DNA of 64,000 nucleotides from Opisthocomus hoazin (lineage: Eukaryota; Chordata; Aves; Opisthocomiformes; Opisthocomidae). Numbering within the stretch: the first letter of the stretch is position 1; each line of letters begins with the position of its first letter. Location: assembly GCF_030867145.1 (NCBI RefSeq), contig NC_134454.1, positions 44,902,320-44,966,319 of the forward strand, given 5' to 3'. Positions 33,871 to 46,084 of the stretch are shown here, piece after piece. The notes beneath the pieces are model-generated. The model made no database searches and had not been told where the DNA came from. It saw only the letters and a list, made by a program, of their open reading frames with translations. The position numbers and the translations under genes are program-made.

Positions 33871-36800
33871 TCAACTCAGTCTGTTCACAGTCTAGAACTA
33901 TCTTCTGTGCCATGTGTTTTTACCGGAAGAAAAATGCCACTTGTGATTGTTCAGATAAAAATAGAATTCAGCAGTCTCAATTTCTTGAGAAAATTAATAT
34001 TAGGAATCTTATTTCCGATTCTACCTAAGAAGCACAACTATGGGGATAACAGGTGGATTACGCTGGTTAACCATGGAAGGAGTCTGAATTCTGCAACTGG
34101 TATTCCAGCTCGGAAATTTAGCATAAAATGATTTTTAGAAGCATTATTCAGTGTCACTGATATCAAAAGCATTTTATCTTTCTGATGTCAAGTTTGAATT
34201 CTTATATGATGCTACTCAAAACATTTGTAACTCACTCTAACAATGATTTGGTGTGATCTTTGTGTACGAGGTGTGTGCATTTGATTTTTCTAACTATATT
34301 ATAACAATATTCTGTAACTTTAATTTATTAACTTGAGTGCTAAGGTTATTTATAAATAGTTCTCTGCTTATGGTGAAGATCTAGGTGTCCTTGACTACCA
34401 GTCTTCAATGAGATGTTACATACTGATTAGCCAAGTTCAGATAACTTGTGTTTTATAGGTTTAATGCAAGATGTACCTGGTTGGTCAAAGACATATCTGA
34501 AAAACCTTTTCTTCTTATAAACAGTGAAAACTATCATGACTCAGTGGTCAGTTTTGCAAATGATATCATTTGCATTTACCTACCAAAGCATAACTTGACT
34601 ATGGCCTTCAGCAAGTTACAGGTACTGCAAATATAGTGCTTTTCTCTAAATATCTAGTCGAAAAATACACATACACTAAAGATGCATTTCTGGCAGAAAT
34701 GACCTTGGCTTTTGATACTGGGGAATGTTTTAAGGAAGTTTACACTATCCAAATGCAAGCACTGTATGAAGTTATTTTCCTATTTTATGAAGCTTATCAA
34801 GAGCCAAATTCAATAGACACAGTTCCTGTAAAGGCAAAGTTTGTGCCAGAGTCAGGATTTAGCCTTCAGCGTTCCAAGGTCTTTTCTAGCACCAGTATCT
34901 CAGATCAAATCTTTGGACTTGATTCATAAAGGTCAAGATTCATCAGGATAAGTCTAGGCTAAGCACCTGCCTATCCTGAAGTAGACAATACTTAAATCTA
35001 CTTAAAACTAGATTTGTTTTTCAGAATTTGCTAAGTTTAAAAATTTGTCAAATTGCAACCAAACTGACTAAAGTATTCACTTAGGATCCATTCAGGTAGG
35101 ATCATTATATTAAAATTCTGAAATAATTTTCTTGTACCTTCTGCTTTGAAATATAGTGAAGTTGCAACTTGGGAAGTTTGGGTTTGGTTGATCTCAAGAA
35201 TGAAAAGGATCGAGGCGCTTAAGACTAATCACGGGATGCATGCAATAAAAATACACTTGATTCTGTAGTCAAGACGTTCAGAAGCTGAACAAACACATTA
35301 GAGAGCAAAATGCTTCTGAGTAATTTTATTGCAGATAGATAGTTATTAGTTGATATTTCTAGGTCTAGGTGGGAGCTGAGAGCAAATGAAAGGAATTAAA
35401 TGCTGCATTGCAACCCAAATTAGTATGGCACTGAGGTTAGTGGAATTCTTAAAATTTGGGTTGTCCTTTTACCAGGTTGGAAATTGCAAGGGAAGGTGAT
35501 GAGATCTTATACCCTAAAGCAGTATCCATAAAAGTGACTTTATTTAAGAGCATCCATGGCTCACCATATTCCAGTTTGAAGTATCTCAGTTGCCACCTTT
35601 TTTGTCTTATATAACACTTGTCATTCCATGCTCCTACCTCCCAACAGCCATGTCCTGGAAAGTTTTTAGCGTGATATCACTAACTACAAGAGAACACCTC
35701 TTTTGTTGTACATCAGTAAGAGCCAGGGACCTAACTCCCTTAGGTGCCTTCAAAAATCCCACCTGCTGCCTGTGTCTGTTTCAGATTCCTGTATATCCTT
35801 TTAGTGTATGCCTGGAAAATTGTGAGAAGATATGGATGCATGAACAATGGCAGTAAACATACAGAGAAATAAGCATCAGGTTTTTTTCACCGTTGTCCTA
35901 GCTGTAGCTTTAATAATGTAGCAGCCACCTAGCTGGATGTTTTGGAAATTAAAGCAGGTGGCAAGGAGACACAAAATGAAACAACTTGACAGAAATAATA
36001 AATTCCCCAGATTACATTTCACAAACTCTGTCTCCAGGAAAATGTGGCTATTTTAAGCTGCTCTGTCAGCGCAGCCAACTTGCCCATTGAGGATGCGAAG
36101 GTTACACATAGCTTGACCAGATGCAGTTTGGTCCGAGGTACTGGTAGCGCCTCTGGGTTGCCACAGTATCCTGCTGCCGCAGTGGGCCAGGAGATCCCAT
36201 CTGGCAAGGCGTGATGATCCAGAGGCTTATTCTAAGTCACTGTGAACCAAACGATCTCAAAGCTGTCCAGAAGGAAGGGCATGTGGGCCAATCAATGCTC
36301 CTTATGTGGATCCTGCCATTGCTTTTTGTCACTGTCACGCTGGTAGATTTGGCTTTCTCCTATATGAAAATGTTATGAAAACTATACAGCCATTTGTACA
36401 GCAGTTCCAAGCCTATTGTCATTAGAGTCAAAGACCATTTTACACTGAGCTCAGCAGGAGCAAATGGAACCTGCTAGAGAGGCAGGGCTCATTTCTGTGA
36501 GGAGCCAACGCTGCCAGCACTTTAAGAGATGTAGAAGTTATGAGATGGGCTCAAATGCTGTGTGATTGGCTGAAAAGCAGACAGCTGACAGCATAATTTC
36601 AGTCTTTTAATGTTTGCCTTTGGTCTGGAGTCCCCCCACCATTTGTTTTTATTCTCTTTTATGTAATCCCAAAGCCTAGACACTTGCTGGTGATAATTCA
36701 GTACCATGACTTCAAGAACTGGGACTTTACTGAAAGAACAAATTTACTACATAGATACAACAGAAAACACTGAGATTAGACAATATTATGGTATCCTTTG

Positions 36801-37377
36801 ATACTTTCTCAGAAGACAGCTGAGAAGTTAGAACTGAAACTCTAAGTATCCTACAAGACTGTCTACATTGATTGCAAGTCCTTCAGATTATCAGTTTTAA
36901 TTCCAGTTGTGTTACAACTATGTGAACTATGGTCAATGAAAATGCATTCGATTCCTTTAAACAAAGAGCCTTCAAAAGTGAACCAAATGCTTCTGACTAA
37001 TTTTATCACAGATCTATAGTAATTATTAGGATAATAAAATTTTCCAGTGAGGCTCGCAGTGACAGATTGGACATTGAGACACAGTCATGTTCCCAAACTT
37101 CCAGTTATTTCAGAACCTTCAGAAGCAATGAAACCTCAGACTTAGAAAATGTGATTCGAACACTGAATTACCTTCTGGCTTCAGTGGGAGTTTGCTCAGT
37201 GTGAGGACTCCCAGGTTCCCTTCCCTAATGCAAGAAGAGGACGTCCAAATTGGCCATGCCTGGGTGAAGACCATAGGCAGACATGCAATTTCCGTGGCTT
37301 ACTGCCTCCCTCCCTGCCCAGAGCTTTGCATACACAGTGAGGATAGACAGTTATACAGTAGCTTCCCTTCACTTCAC
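33871..37377. other. Intergenic, no gene recognised
   Basis: Sequence between SHC3 and the solo LTR, mostly AT-rich. The 97-codon + strand ORF at 34,636-34,929 and others nearby lack homology that I can recognise. Part of this stretch may belong to a longer SHC3 3' UTR. Confidence 0.4.
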
Positions 37378-37382
37378 ATCCT
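37378..37382. repeat. Target-site duplication, left copy (ATCCT)
   Basis: The five bases ATCCT directly before the solo LTR are identical to 37,924-37,928 directly after it. Confidence 0.88.
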
Positions 37383-37923
37383 TGTCGTGAGACCCCAGTC
37401 GGCAAGTAAGGATCAGACAGCCGCTCACTCACTCCCCCTCTCCCCTGCTGTGGGATGGGGAGAAGAATAGGAAAAAGTAAAAAGTCATGGGCTGAGATAA
37501 AGATAGTTTAATAGGAAAGCAAACGAAGGACATAATAATAGTAGTAATAATAATATATGCAGAAAAGAAGTGATGCTCAAATGCAATTGCTCACCACCTG
37601 ATGAACAATACCCAGCCCATCTCTGAGCAGTGATTGCTGCCACCTTTGCCAGCTCCCCTAGCTTATACACTGCACACAATGTTGTATGGCATAGAATATC
37701 CCTTTGGCCAGTCTGGGTCAGCTGTCCTGGCTGTGTCCCCTCCCAGCTTCCCGCAAACCTTGTAGGCCAGGCTAGTGTAGAGAAGCTGAAAAGTCCTTGA
37801 CTGCCTAGTGACAACTACAAACATCAGTATGTTATCAACATTATTTTCATCCCAAATCCAAAACACAGCACTACACCAGCTACCAGAAAGAAAAATAACT
37901 CTGTTCCAGCCAAAACCAGGACA
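37383..37923 (-). mobile_element. Avian ERVL-type solo LTR
   Basis: On the minus strand this 541-bp element starts TGTCCTGGTTTTGGCTGGAA and ends GGGGTCTCACGACA, the TG..CA ends of a widespread avian class III (ERVL) LTR family recognised from the CAGAGTTATTTTTC..., GGATTTGGGATGAAAATAAT and CTGACCCAGACTGGCCAAAG segments. A TATAAG box lies at 37,667-37,662 and an ATTAAA poly(A) signal at 37,512-37,507, with the usual TAT/TTA-rich tract between them. Perfect 5-bp repeats (ATCCT) flank it. No internal gag-pol is present, so it is what remains after LTR-LTR recombination. Confidence 0.93.
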
Positions 37924-37928
37924 ATCCT
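37924..37928. repeat. Target-site duplication, right copy (ATCCT)
   Basis: Matches 37,378-37,382 exactly, as expected for the 5-bp duplication made by class III endogenous retroviral integrases. Confidence 0.88.
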
Positions 37929-40900
37929 ACAGGGTTCACAATGGGAGATAACGCCAGTTCTGCCAGAAACTTCTTTGCCACACATGTTCAATACAAGCTT
38001 GAACAAAGGACATAGTATGGGACCAAGATTTGAGCGCAACATATGCACTGTCACCGGAGGAAAATGCTCACTAGAAGTCTGGTAAATGTCATCTGCCAGC
38101 ACTAAACTGCCTATATCCTGGGTTCATTCTTTTTCTCCTTTGTGGAATAATATGCTCACATTTCTTATCATCGTGGTCCCCAGGCATCATGCTGTGCGGT
38201 AAGATGAGGAGAATTTATAAAATTTATACCACAGTGTGATTGCTGCTGGCACATCAAGTGCCAGATGCCAGATACAATGTATTCACAATAGAATTGATGC
38301 ATATTTAGATATTTGTAAGTAGCAAATGCTCCTTTTGAAAACTAGCAGAGTTTTGCAGCCTCCAGGAAATTTACAGCTCTAAAGGGGAAATTTGGAACTT
38401 GTGAATGTTCTGACAACAGGTTACAAAACCTGCTTTCAAGCTTTCGTTCTTAGCATCCAGTGTCTATCTGAAGTGGCAGAACCAAGAGTTTATATTAAGT
38501 AAACCACATTTGCATAAACAAAGGCTAAGCTGAAGTAACAGACACACTTCCCTTTTTATCTTCCAGACATTTTAAAAATATGTCTGCATAAAATCCAAAG
38601 CCAGATTTACCTTACTGTACTGTCGAAAATACGTTGATTTGCATAGTCTTTTTGCCCAGACCTAGGGCTGCACTCTCCACAAATCACTGCTTGCTCGAAA
38701 CTGTCAGGATATGGGCAAATTCCCACTAAAAGCTCTGTGCTCAGCTGTACTTAACTCTGCTCGCTCGCACACAGTGTCTGTGGACCTTCCTCACATCTGC
38801 ATTGGATGCAGCTGGAACAAGGGCAGGCCTGTGGAAAAGATAACACGGACATACACTTCGCCTGCAGTTAGCCAGAGGCTTGGATAGGGAGTGAAAAGCT
38901 GTCGTGGGAGAGAAAACCCCAAGGATGAGAAATGTGCAGCCTGGAAACACGAACCAGTAGGTATATAAGCCACTAACGAGAATAGACAGCTGTCACCAAA
39001 TTATAAACACGCTAATTGGTTGACAGGGTTAAAGCAGAACCTCTGGGGAGGGGAACTGCAAAATACTTAGGCAATGCCTACGGCTTGTCTCAAATTTTTG
39101 AGACATTTATGTTCATAAGCCCTAATCTGTTCCACTGCACCCTCCAATATAAATAAGCATCTTGCATGGCTTCCACTGAGAAAAAGCAGGGCTTTTTTTT
39201 TTGTCTCAGTAAAGGGGATAAGATTTCAGAGCTACGCATTTCCAGCAAAAGCACCATATAGGGGAAAAGCTAAATAAAGAATGTTTAAACCTTGTTTGGC
39301 AACAGAACAGGCCGTGGAAACCAAAGGAAGAAAGAAGCTAAAGCTACCCCACTTCATGGGAGACATGAAGACTCAGAAAAGGAGAGTAGCCTGAGATTTT
39401 GAGATTAACATGCAGATTTACATTTTTCATCATGAAGGTCAAATAACGTACAGGCCAAATGACAGCTTTTTCCAGCAGTTCTCCTTTCTCTTCCATGAGG
39501 CAAAAACCACCAAACACAACCAGGCAAATAGTCATTCAAAATTAGCGAAATTTTTTTATTAAATGAAGAATGTAAAGATTATAATTGATATATATTTGTA
39601 TCCTTTGTGGCTGGATTGGTGTGATAACTGCTTCTCAGTGAAGTCCTGCAGAGTTAAACCTCGAAGATGCCAGGTTTCTTTTGAGGTAAATATTTTTCTT
39701 TGCATTGTGCGGGCAGCAACAACAAAACAAAAAAGTGACTATTTTGCTGTAAAAGGGAGTTTGACTGTACATTTGTTATTTATTAATATTTATTACTTTT
39801 AGAAACATTTTTAACTGAGAATTGCAGGAAAAATAATGTATGTGGAAATATTGTGATCATTTATATTCCCAATGACTTTTGTGAATCTCAAGTTTTTGCC
39901 TGTCTGCTGATTGTGGTATTCTGGTTATAGAGGCGAATTTTGTCTCTGAGGAAGTCCTTGAGCAACACAATTTGGAATATAAGTGTCATGCAACTGTTTT
40001 CTGATTATTCAGTTTGTATATGATTAACCAAAGTAATAAAATAATGAGCACTACTCTGAAATCGAAATGCATGTAAAGTGGGTTTGAGTCTGTTCTCCTA
40101 TGCCCAGGGTCCTTAGTGGCTTGTTTTTTGTTTTATTTACCTGAAGGGATACCCATTGTGTAGCATTTTGTATACCTGTATACCTGTTGAAATTCTACAC
40201 AGCTTACCTGGATACTGAACATTAATACATCAATGAACACCCATCTCAGCAGAAACAGGGATGAAAAACGTCAAGAGGACCAAACGGCACATAGGGAGTT
40301 TCACCTCAGTTACACTGACTTTATATCAGAGGAGGTCCACTTACTTCAACAGAGGCAACACTGATTTCCACAAGTTCATTTTCAACAAATACCATTTCAA
40401 GATGCAAGTAATCACTCGTACAGGTCCTCTTTGTGGGCCATATGATGCCCTCTCCTGAAAACATAGCTTTCCTGCTCGGCACACTGAATAGGTGAGGGTA
40501 GCCAAAGGTAGCCAACTCCATGGTCTTTCCATGGAGAGTGACTGCAAGGAAAAGATCCATGCATGAGCAGCTGTTTACTGTACCATGGAGAGTAGAAAGG
40601 CTCCACAACAGAAGGAAGCTTAGCTGGGCTGATATTTCCCAAATCCTCTTCCTCCAATGCCCAAGTGTCTCCATGCAAAGGCCCTTCCCTCCTACCCACT
40701 TGGAGAAAAGCTGAGCCCAGAGATGCCCTGGGAAGTTATGTTGCTCTTGCGGAGAAGAAATGCAGCTCTGAAGGCAGCATGGGCACCAGCACACCTCTGC
40801 ATGCCCTGGCATAGTGCCTCCAGCCTGCTGAAGGCAGCATGGGCACCAGCACACCTCTGCATGCCCGTGCATGGTGTTTCCACACCACTTTATGCGCCAG

Positions 40901-43900
40901 GAGGCCTCAGGGCTGTGGCAAGCCTCACAGCTCAATGCTAGCCAAGCAGAAACCCCTGATCACTGCTGCCGTGCCTGCCCCCATGAGTTTTGCCAGGAGA
41001 AGGGAGTGTCCCCAGGCCTGGGTTGGCCGTGGGGGTCCACAGCTCCCAGCAAAGTCAAGGGGCCGAGCTGTGCCCTTGGTTGTGTTGGTCAGTTCAGTGA
41101 CACTACCCAGGGCGGATGCCAGTGTAGCTCTGCTTAGCAGGGGCTGACGGGCAGCTCTCAGGTCCACAGCTTTTTGGACTTTATGCACAGGTGTGTTGTC
41201 CATTTCCTTACTAGAGCAGCTGGAAACGACAAACCTCGTAGGCAGCACGACATCCTAATTGCAGTCGGTCCTTGTAAAATGTGCCTTTGCAAGGGAGCTG
41301 CACACGGCGCTGCTGGAGCAGGCATCCCTCTGAGCAAGGGAGCCAGGGGACGGAGCCTGCTCCCCAGAAAGCAGCGGCAAAGCCTTGCTCTGACTCTGGG
41401 AGTGACAGAGACAGAACCAGCTGCCTTCAGCTGCACAGCGTTCCCACAGGTACTGCTTTCAGGCACGGCACCCAGAGTTTAAACGCATGTTTTCCACAGA
41501 AGGTTTCCAAAACCTTTTTTAAAATTCTTTGGAAAACGACTGCTACACAACAACTTCGGTTCAAAGGTTTGAGATTTAATTAAAAGTTTTCAAAATGTTT
41601 ATGGTACCTAATGAGTTGAAAATACTCTGTAAGGCTGTTGGCAATAAAAGACTCTTGGAAAGCATCTTGTGAAATCTTTTTCTCCTTAGGTGATTTGATT
41701 TGCATCTCTTTTGTAATCCAAAACCAAAATAAATATTCCAATCCATGAAATACTAGGAATGAAATGTTAGTCTCCTTTGTAGCTTTTGCTCCATGCAAAA
41801 CCAGTTGGGAAAAGGAGACCTGATTCAGTTTCTCATATGCTCAAATCAGTCTAGGTGATAAAAAACTTGGATTCTGGGATGTATTTCAAGGAATTTTCTA
41901 GTATCTTAGAGTGAAAGAAGCTACTCTCCATATTTTTCCGGCTTCAAGGACAGGACATCTACCTGGTTGTTTATAGTCCACTGCTGTTAAGTCCTTGCTT
42001 GTCCTACTTTAAAATACTGCTCTGAAATCTTCCACAGTCTGTGCTTTACCTAACACGTCCCAGTGGGATGTACCCAGTGAAGACTGTATCCACAACAGCT
42101 TTTTTCTCTTCAGTCGTAAGTACTTTGTAAATTGTATTATCAGTGTTACATGTGAACCCATGAAACTTAGGAGCCTGCTTCAAGTACAGCAGGGTAGTGA
42201 ACTAACAAAATATCCCCACAGCTCCAAAATAAGAGAAGGAAATCAAAGCAGAGTGACAGGTTTTTGTACTGACATGCAATCACATGGCCTCTAACAGCAG
42301 AGTTGCTTGCATTACTTGTACCTTGCATCAAGTCTGACAATAGCTAAAGCTAGAATCCAGATGTTAAAACTCACCTTTATGTGCATGTTCTTGGACTTTG
42401 GCTATTAAAAATGTTCATTTTTTTTCACCTAAATACAGCGAATCATGTAACATCCTTGACATGCGAGTTGGTGTGGGGTCAGCCACAATGTCTTCTTAAA
42501 CTGTTGTGTTGCTAAGGCCTTTCTGCTCTACAATAGCAAGGAATGCTGCCACGTGCCACCACCCCACGAAATAACATTTAGAACATATTTTAGCTGGCAG
42601 TTTTCAAAGACAAAACTTCAGCTGAGAACCTTCACACTGAAAATATAGCCAAATACCACTGTAAGATCTAAAACTCTAAGCAAATCACGGCAATGCAATG
42701 TCACCAGTTCTATTTCTCACAAAGCTACAGAGCTGCTGACCCAACCTGTATCTCCAGTTCATATATCATGCTTAACTTAGTTTAGCTTTTTCTTCATCTC
42801 TAAGTGCACCGCTTTTCAATATGTTTGGTAGAAATTATTTAATATTTACTACTCTTTCACAGTTATTTCATTAAAATACAGTTTTTCTTTGTTCTTACAC
42901 TTTTCTATGAACGTAAAACATTTACAAGCAGACTGTTAACTTGTAAAAGATAATCACAATGCAAACCTCTACATATTAACAGCTTTTGCTACACACATTA
43001 CACAACTTCTACACTGTACATGCTTGGGAAGAGTCTAATGCTGCTGCTTTAAATGATAAAGACCAGAGTAAAGCTAAGGATGAGCTCTGTCAGGCTGTGT
43101 ATTAAAAAAGCCTCAACTACTTCTGAATGTGCATAAGGCAGAGTGTGGTTTGAGACATTAAACACAAGTCTTTGAAAGAGCTCAATAAAGTCATATGCTT
43201 ACATTCTTACTGAAAGACAATGGGAACTCATCTCAGAATTTCCTGTCAACCTCCACTGAAGCCTCCAGCCATAAAGTACTACTGATGAAAGTACCACGGG
43301 CCATTTCCACGGGGACTTGAAAACAGATGTTTATGAAGTCTTAACTTCTCAAAGTCTCATGGAATCCCCCTGATGCTGAACACCACCCTGTACTGAGCTT
43401 GGTAAGGCAGTGATGAACCATAAAGTTGTTTTCATATGAGTTTCTCCGGAACTGCCTCTCAAAAGAGTAAGTCTGGGGCTCCAGGAAAGTTGGAAGGTCT
43501 TCCAAACTAAACAGGCTTTCATTTCAGATCCAAGGCAGGGTCAGGTATAAATGGCCCTTCAGCCTGATCCTGCTGTACCGCATCTTCCCTCTTGTATCCG
43601 CAAAAGTGCCCGAAGATGACAAGAGTGTAAAGTCCCCTTGCCAGAAAATGGAACCTTGTCCCACTGGCTGGACCTAGTCCCAGGGAGAATTTCTAACACA
43701 ATCCCATGCTGTGGTAGTGCCTGGAGAGAAAAGAAGGAAGTCCACAGGGACCCGTTTGTGGTTCATTGCTTTCTGAAATGATTCATCTCTCTTTTCAGAA
43801 CTGAAGAATCTCAGCTTAGGTAGTGCATTCACAAAGTACACAGGTTTACATAGGTTTGACATACATTTTTAAATACATTGGAAATAGTAAGCAAAAATAT

Positions 43901-44185
43901 ATGCATTGAAACAGTACATACACTCGATACATGTGTATTGTTGGGTCACATTTTCACTACTTTAAATAGCGAACGTATACAGCCTCTCTCAATGGTTATT
44001 TACTACTGCTTGTTTAAAATAAGTTGTGAAATGTCACAGTGACAACTGTCATGTTGTCTTTCCCTAAACACAAAAAGTTTGAATAACAGTGGCAAAAGTA
44101 AAAATACTGCATTGATATTACATGTTAAAGTTCCTGTCAGTTAAAAGCTACTACTTCATATATTTTCAAATATCCCCATTGAAAC
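37929..44185. other. Intergenic region between convergent SHC3 and S1PR3
   Basis: No gene could be supported. A GC-richer patch at 40.5-41.5 kb gives overlapping ORFs on both strands up to 204 codons (minus strand, 40,935-40,321), but these include the 60-bp tandem duplication and show no known domain. The last part (about 42-44.2 kb) may include distal S1PR3 3' UTR. Confidence 0.4.
40768..40866. repeat. Tandem duplication, 60-bp period
   Basis: The 39-bp segment beginning CTGAAGGCAGCATGGGCACC at 40,768-40,806 is repeated exactly at 40,828-40,866. The spacer between the copies also resembles the sequence after the second copy (TGGCATAGTG versus GTGCATGGTG). Confidence 0.92.
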
Positions 44186-44188
44186 ACA

Positions 44189-44194
44189 TTTATT
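44189..44194 (-). terminator. Candidate S1PR3 poly(A) signal
   Basis: TTTATT on the + strand is AATAAA on the minus strand, 568 bp past the S1PR3 stop codon. Other sites further out are possible. Confidence 0.35.
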
Positions 44195-44761
44195 TGTATA
44201 ATTTGTCACCTTACACTGTATGCTGCAATACAATGTTTAGCATATTGTAAACTTTTACTGAACAACAACTTTTTAATAAGGAATTGTACAAATATACAGC
44301 TATTTATGCCACATACATATATGGCCATTAATGTAACAGCAAGATACATATAGAGAACTATAATCACCAACATACGTAACGAATTTTTCTCCTACTCGGC
44401 AATAATCGGGCTCCTTTTCTCACCGTCAGCAGTGTTTAGTGAGTGCTGAAGAGTCCAACAGGTTTTCTTGATGCCTCGGAAGATCAGGCAGTGCCCAACG
44501 CAGCCTCATCACGCAATGCCATTGTGGCACACAATGTCACTGGATGTGCATGGACTCTGTCCTGGCTGTTGGGCAGCATGAAAGGTTTTTTTCTGAATCA
44601 GGTGTGTTACTGAACGAACACCCAAAGCAAATGATTGGTGATAAATAAATCCTCAAAGTTAAGCGAGTAGTTAGTGTTTTCCCCTGTGACTTACGTGCAT
44701 GAATGCTTAAACTACACTTGTCTTTAAAAGCCACAGAAAAGTACTTGTCTTGACGAGTCCT
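44195..44761 (-). other. S1PR3: S1PR3 3' UTR (proximal part)
   Basis: Noncoding sequence after the S1PR3 stop up to the first candidate poly(A) signal. The 65-codon ORF inside is a chance frame. Confidence 0.5.
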
Positions 44762-45907
44762 TTACTTGCAGAAGTTTCCGTTGTGAAATGAAGATTCATT
44801 TTTCTCAGCAATACATGAGGGAACATTCATCGGTGGGAAATCTTCCTTTGGCTTCTGGGTATTGCTGCTGCTGGATTTACTTCGGCTGTGATCTGGCGTG
44901 GGCTGAATAGGCAAAGATCTGGCCACCTTGGATTTCACCAGACAGCCACAAACAAGGCGAAAGAAAGCCCGACGCATTTCCTTACTGGCCAGCGTGTAGA
45001 TGATGGGGTTCATTGCAGAATTGATGACCGCCAGAGCAATAAACCAGCTGGCTTTGTACAAGACAGAGCACTCCTTGACCCTGCAGGCCACGTCGATGAG
45101 GAACAGGATAAACAGTGGAGACCAACAGGCAATGAAGACACTAACAACGATCACGACAGTCCTAAGCAGCGCCATGGACCGCTCCGAGTTGTTGTGGTTA
45201 GTGACATTACGACTGCTGGACTTTACCAAGATGTAGATACGGGCATAAAGGATGACGATGGCAACCAAAATGGCTATGAAGATGCTAATGCAGAACACAA
45301 CATACTTCTTGGAGTACAGAGGCAAAATTGTTGAGCAATCTGGTAAGTTGTTTATACAGTTCCAGCCAAGGATGGGTAAGGCACCTAAGGAAATCGAAAT
45401 AAGCCAGCATGTACCAATGAGAAGGAACACTCTGTATTTTTTATTTGCATCGTAAGGCCTCATTTTAATCATGGTCAAATGCCGCTCAATAGCTATTGCT
45501 AGTAAGCTGAAAGTGGAGGCTCCCAGGGCAACAAACATACTGCCTTCCCTAATGAACCAGATTGTGGAGGACAAGCTCAGAGTTTTCTTCCCAGACATAA
45601 GAATGTTTACCTTGTAAACAATCCCAGCTAAAAGATCACAGAGAGCTAGATTGCCAATAAAAAAGTACATGCGGTTGTGAAATTTATTGTTTTTCCATAT
45701 GGCAATCAACACCATCAAGTTTTCCAGGACTATGAAACTACACAGGATCAGAAATGCAATAGTGGGCAGATCTATGTTGTCAGTTGCCTTTTCCCTTGAC
45801 ACAAGCTTTCCCGTGTAATTATAATGCAGTACGATCAGAGAGTCCATCTCTTCATTTGCTTGAGGGCCCACAAGAGCATCAGGTGGCACAGTAACTGCTG
45901 CCATCAT
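44762..45907 (-). CDS. S1PR3: Sphingosine-1-phosphate receptor 3
   Basis: A complete single-exon coding region of 381 codons for a plasma-membrane class A GPCR that binds sphingosine-1-phosphate and signals through Gi, Gq and G12/13. Visible: an N-glycosylation site N30-Y-T; TM1 [20 protein letters not shown] with N63; TM2 with LALCDLLAG (D91); the lipid head-group pair R120-E121 in TM3 (WFIREGSMF); ERH (141-143) in place of [11 protein letters not shown] in TM4/ECL2; [20 protein letters not shown] for TM6; NPIIY in TM7; C-terminal Cys pair (LVCGCL) for palmitoylation. KMRPYDANK and [15 protein letters not shown] are S1PR3-type. A second ATG follows the first directly; either may start. It is convergent with SHC3, as in mammals. 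Confidence 0.98.
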   Translation of the reverse strand: MMAAVTVPPDALVGPQANEEMDSLIVLHYNYTGKLVSREKATDNIDLPTIAFLILCSFIVLENLMVLIAIWKNNKFHNRMYFFIGNLALCDLLAGIVYKVNILMSGKKTLSLSSTIWFIREGSMFVALGASTFSLLAIAIERHLTMIKMRPYDANKKYRVFLLIGTCWLISISLGALPILGWNCINNLPDCSTILPLYSKKYVVFCISIFIAILVAIVILYARIYILVKSSSRNVTNHNNSERSMALLRTVVIVVSVFIACWSPLFILFLIDVACRVKECSVLYKASWFIALAVINSAMNPIIYTLASKEMRRAFFRLVCGCLVKSKVARSLPIQPTPDHSRSKSSSSNTQKPKEDFPPMNVPSCIAEKNESSFHNGNFCK

Positions 45908-46084
45908 TTGTTCGCCAATGCTGGACTTTTCCTCCTAGTATCACGAGAATTTAGTTCCGACAATTTTCCACAAGAGGGAGATAAAGCCACGCTCCTCCAA
46001 GCACTCCTCTGCGCAGGCGGTGGGTATCCCCAGCTCCAGCAAGCCTCGCATATTAATTCGGCAGAGCAGCTCGCAAAGCAGCCT
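45908..46084 (-). other. S1PR3: S1PR3 5' UTR part of coding exon
   Basis: On the minus strand, GTTGTTTTTATTTTCAG followed by AGGCTGC forms a strong acceptor, so the coding exon begins near 46,084, 177 bp before the start codon. Mammalian S1PR3 has the same design, a noncoding first exon spliced shortly upstream of an intronless coding exon. Confidence 0.75.

Noticed and set aside
45000..45455. + strand ORFs antisense to S1PR3
   Set aside because: Shadows of the conserved receptor coding region on the other strand.
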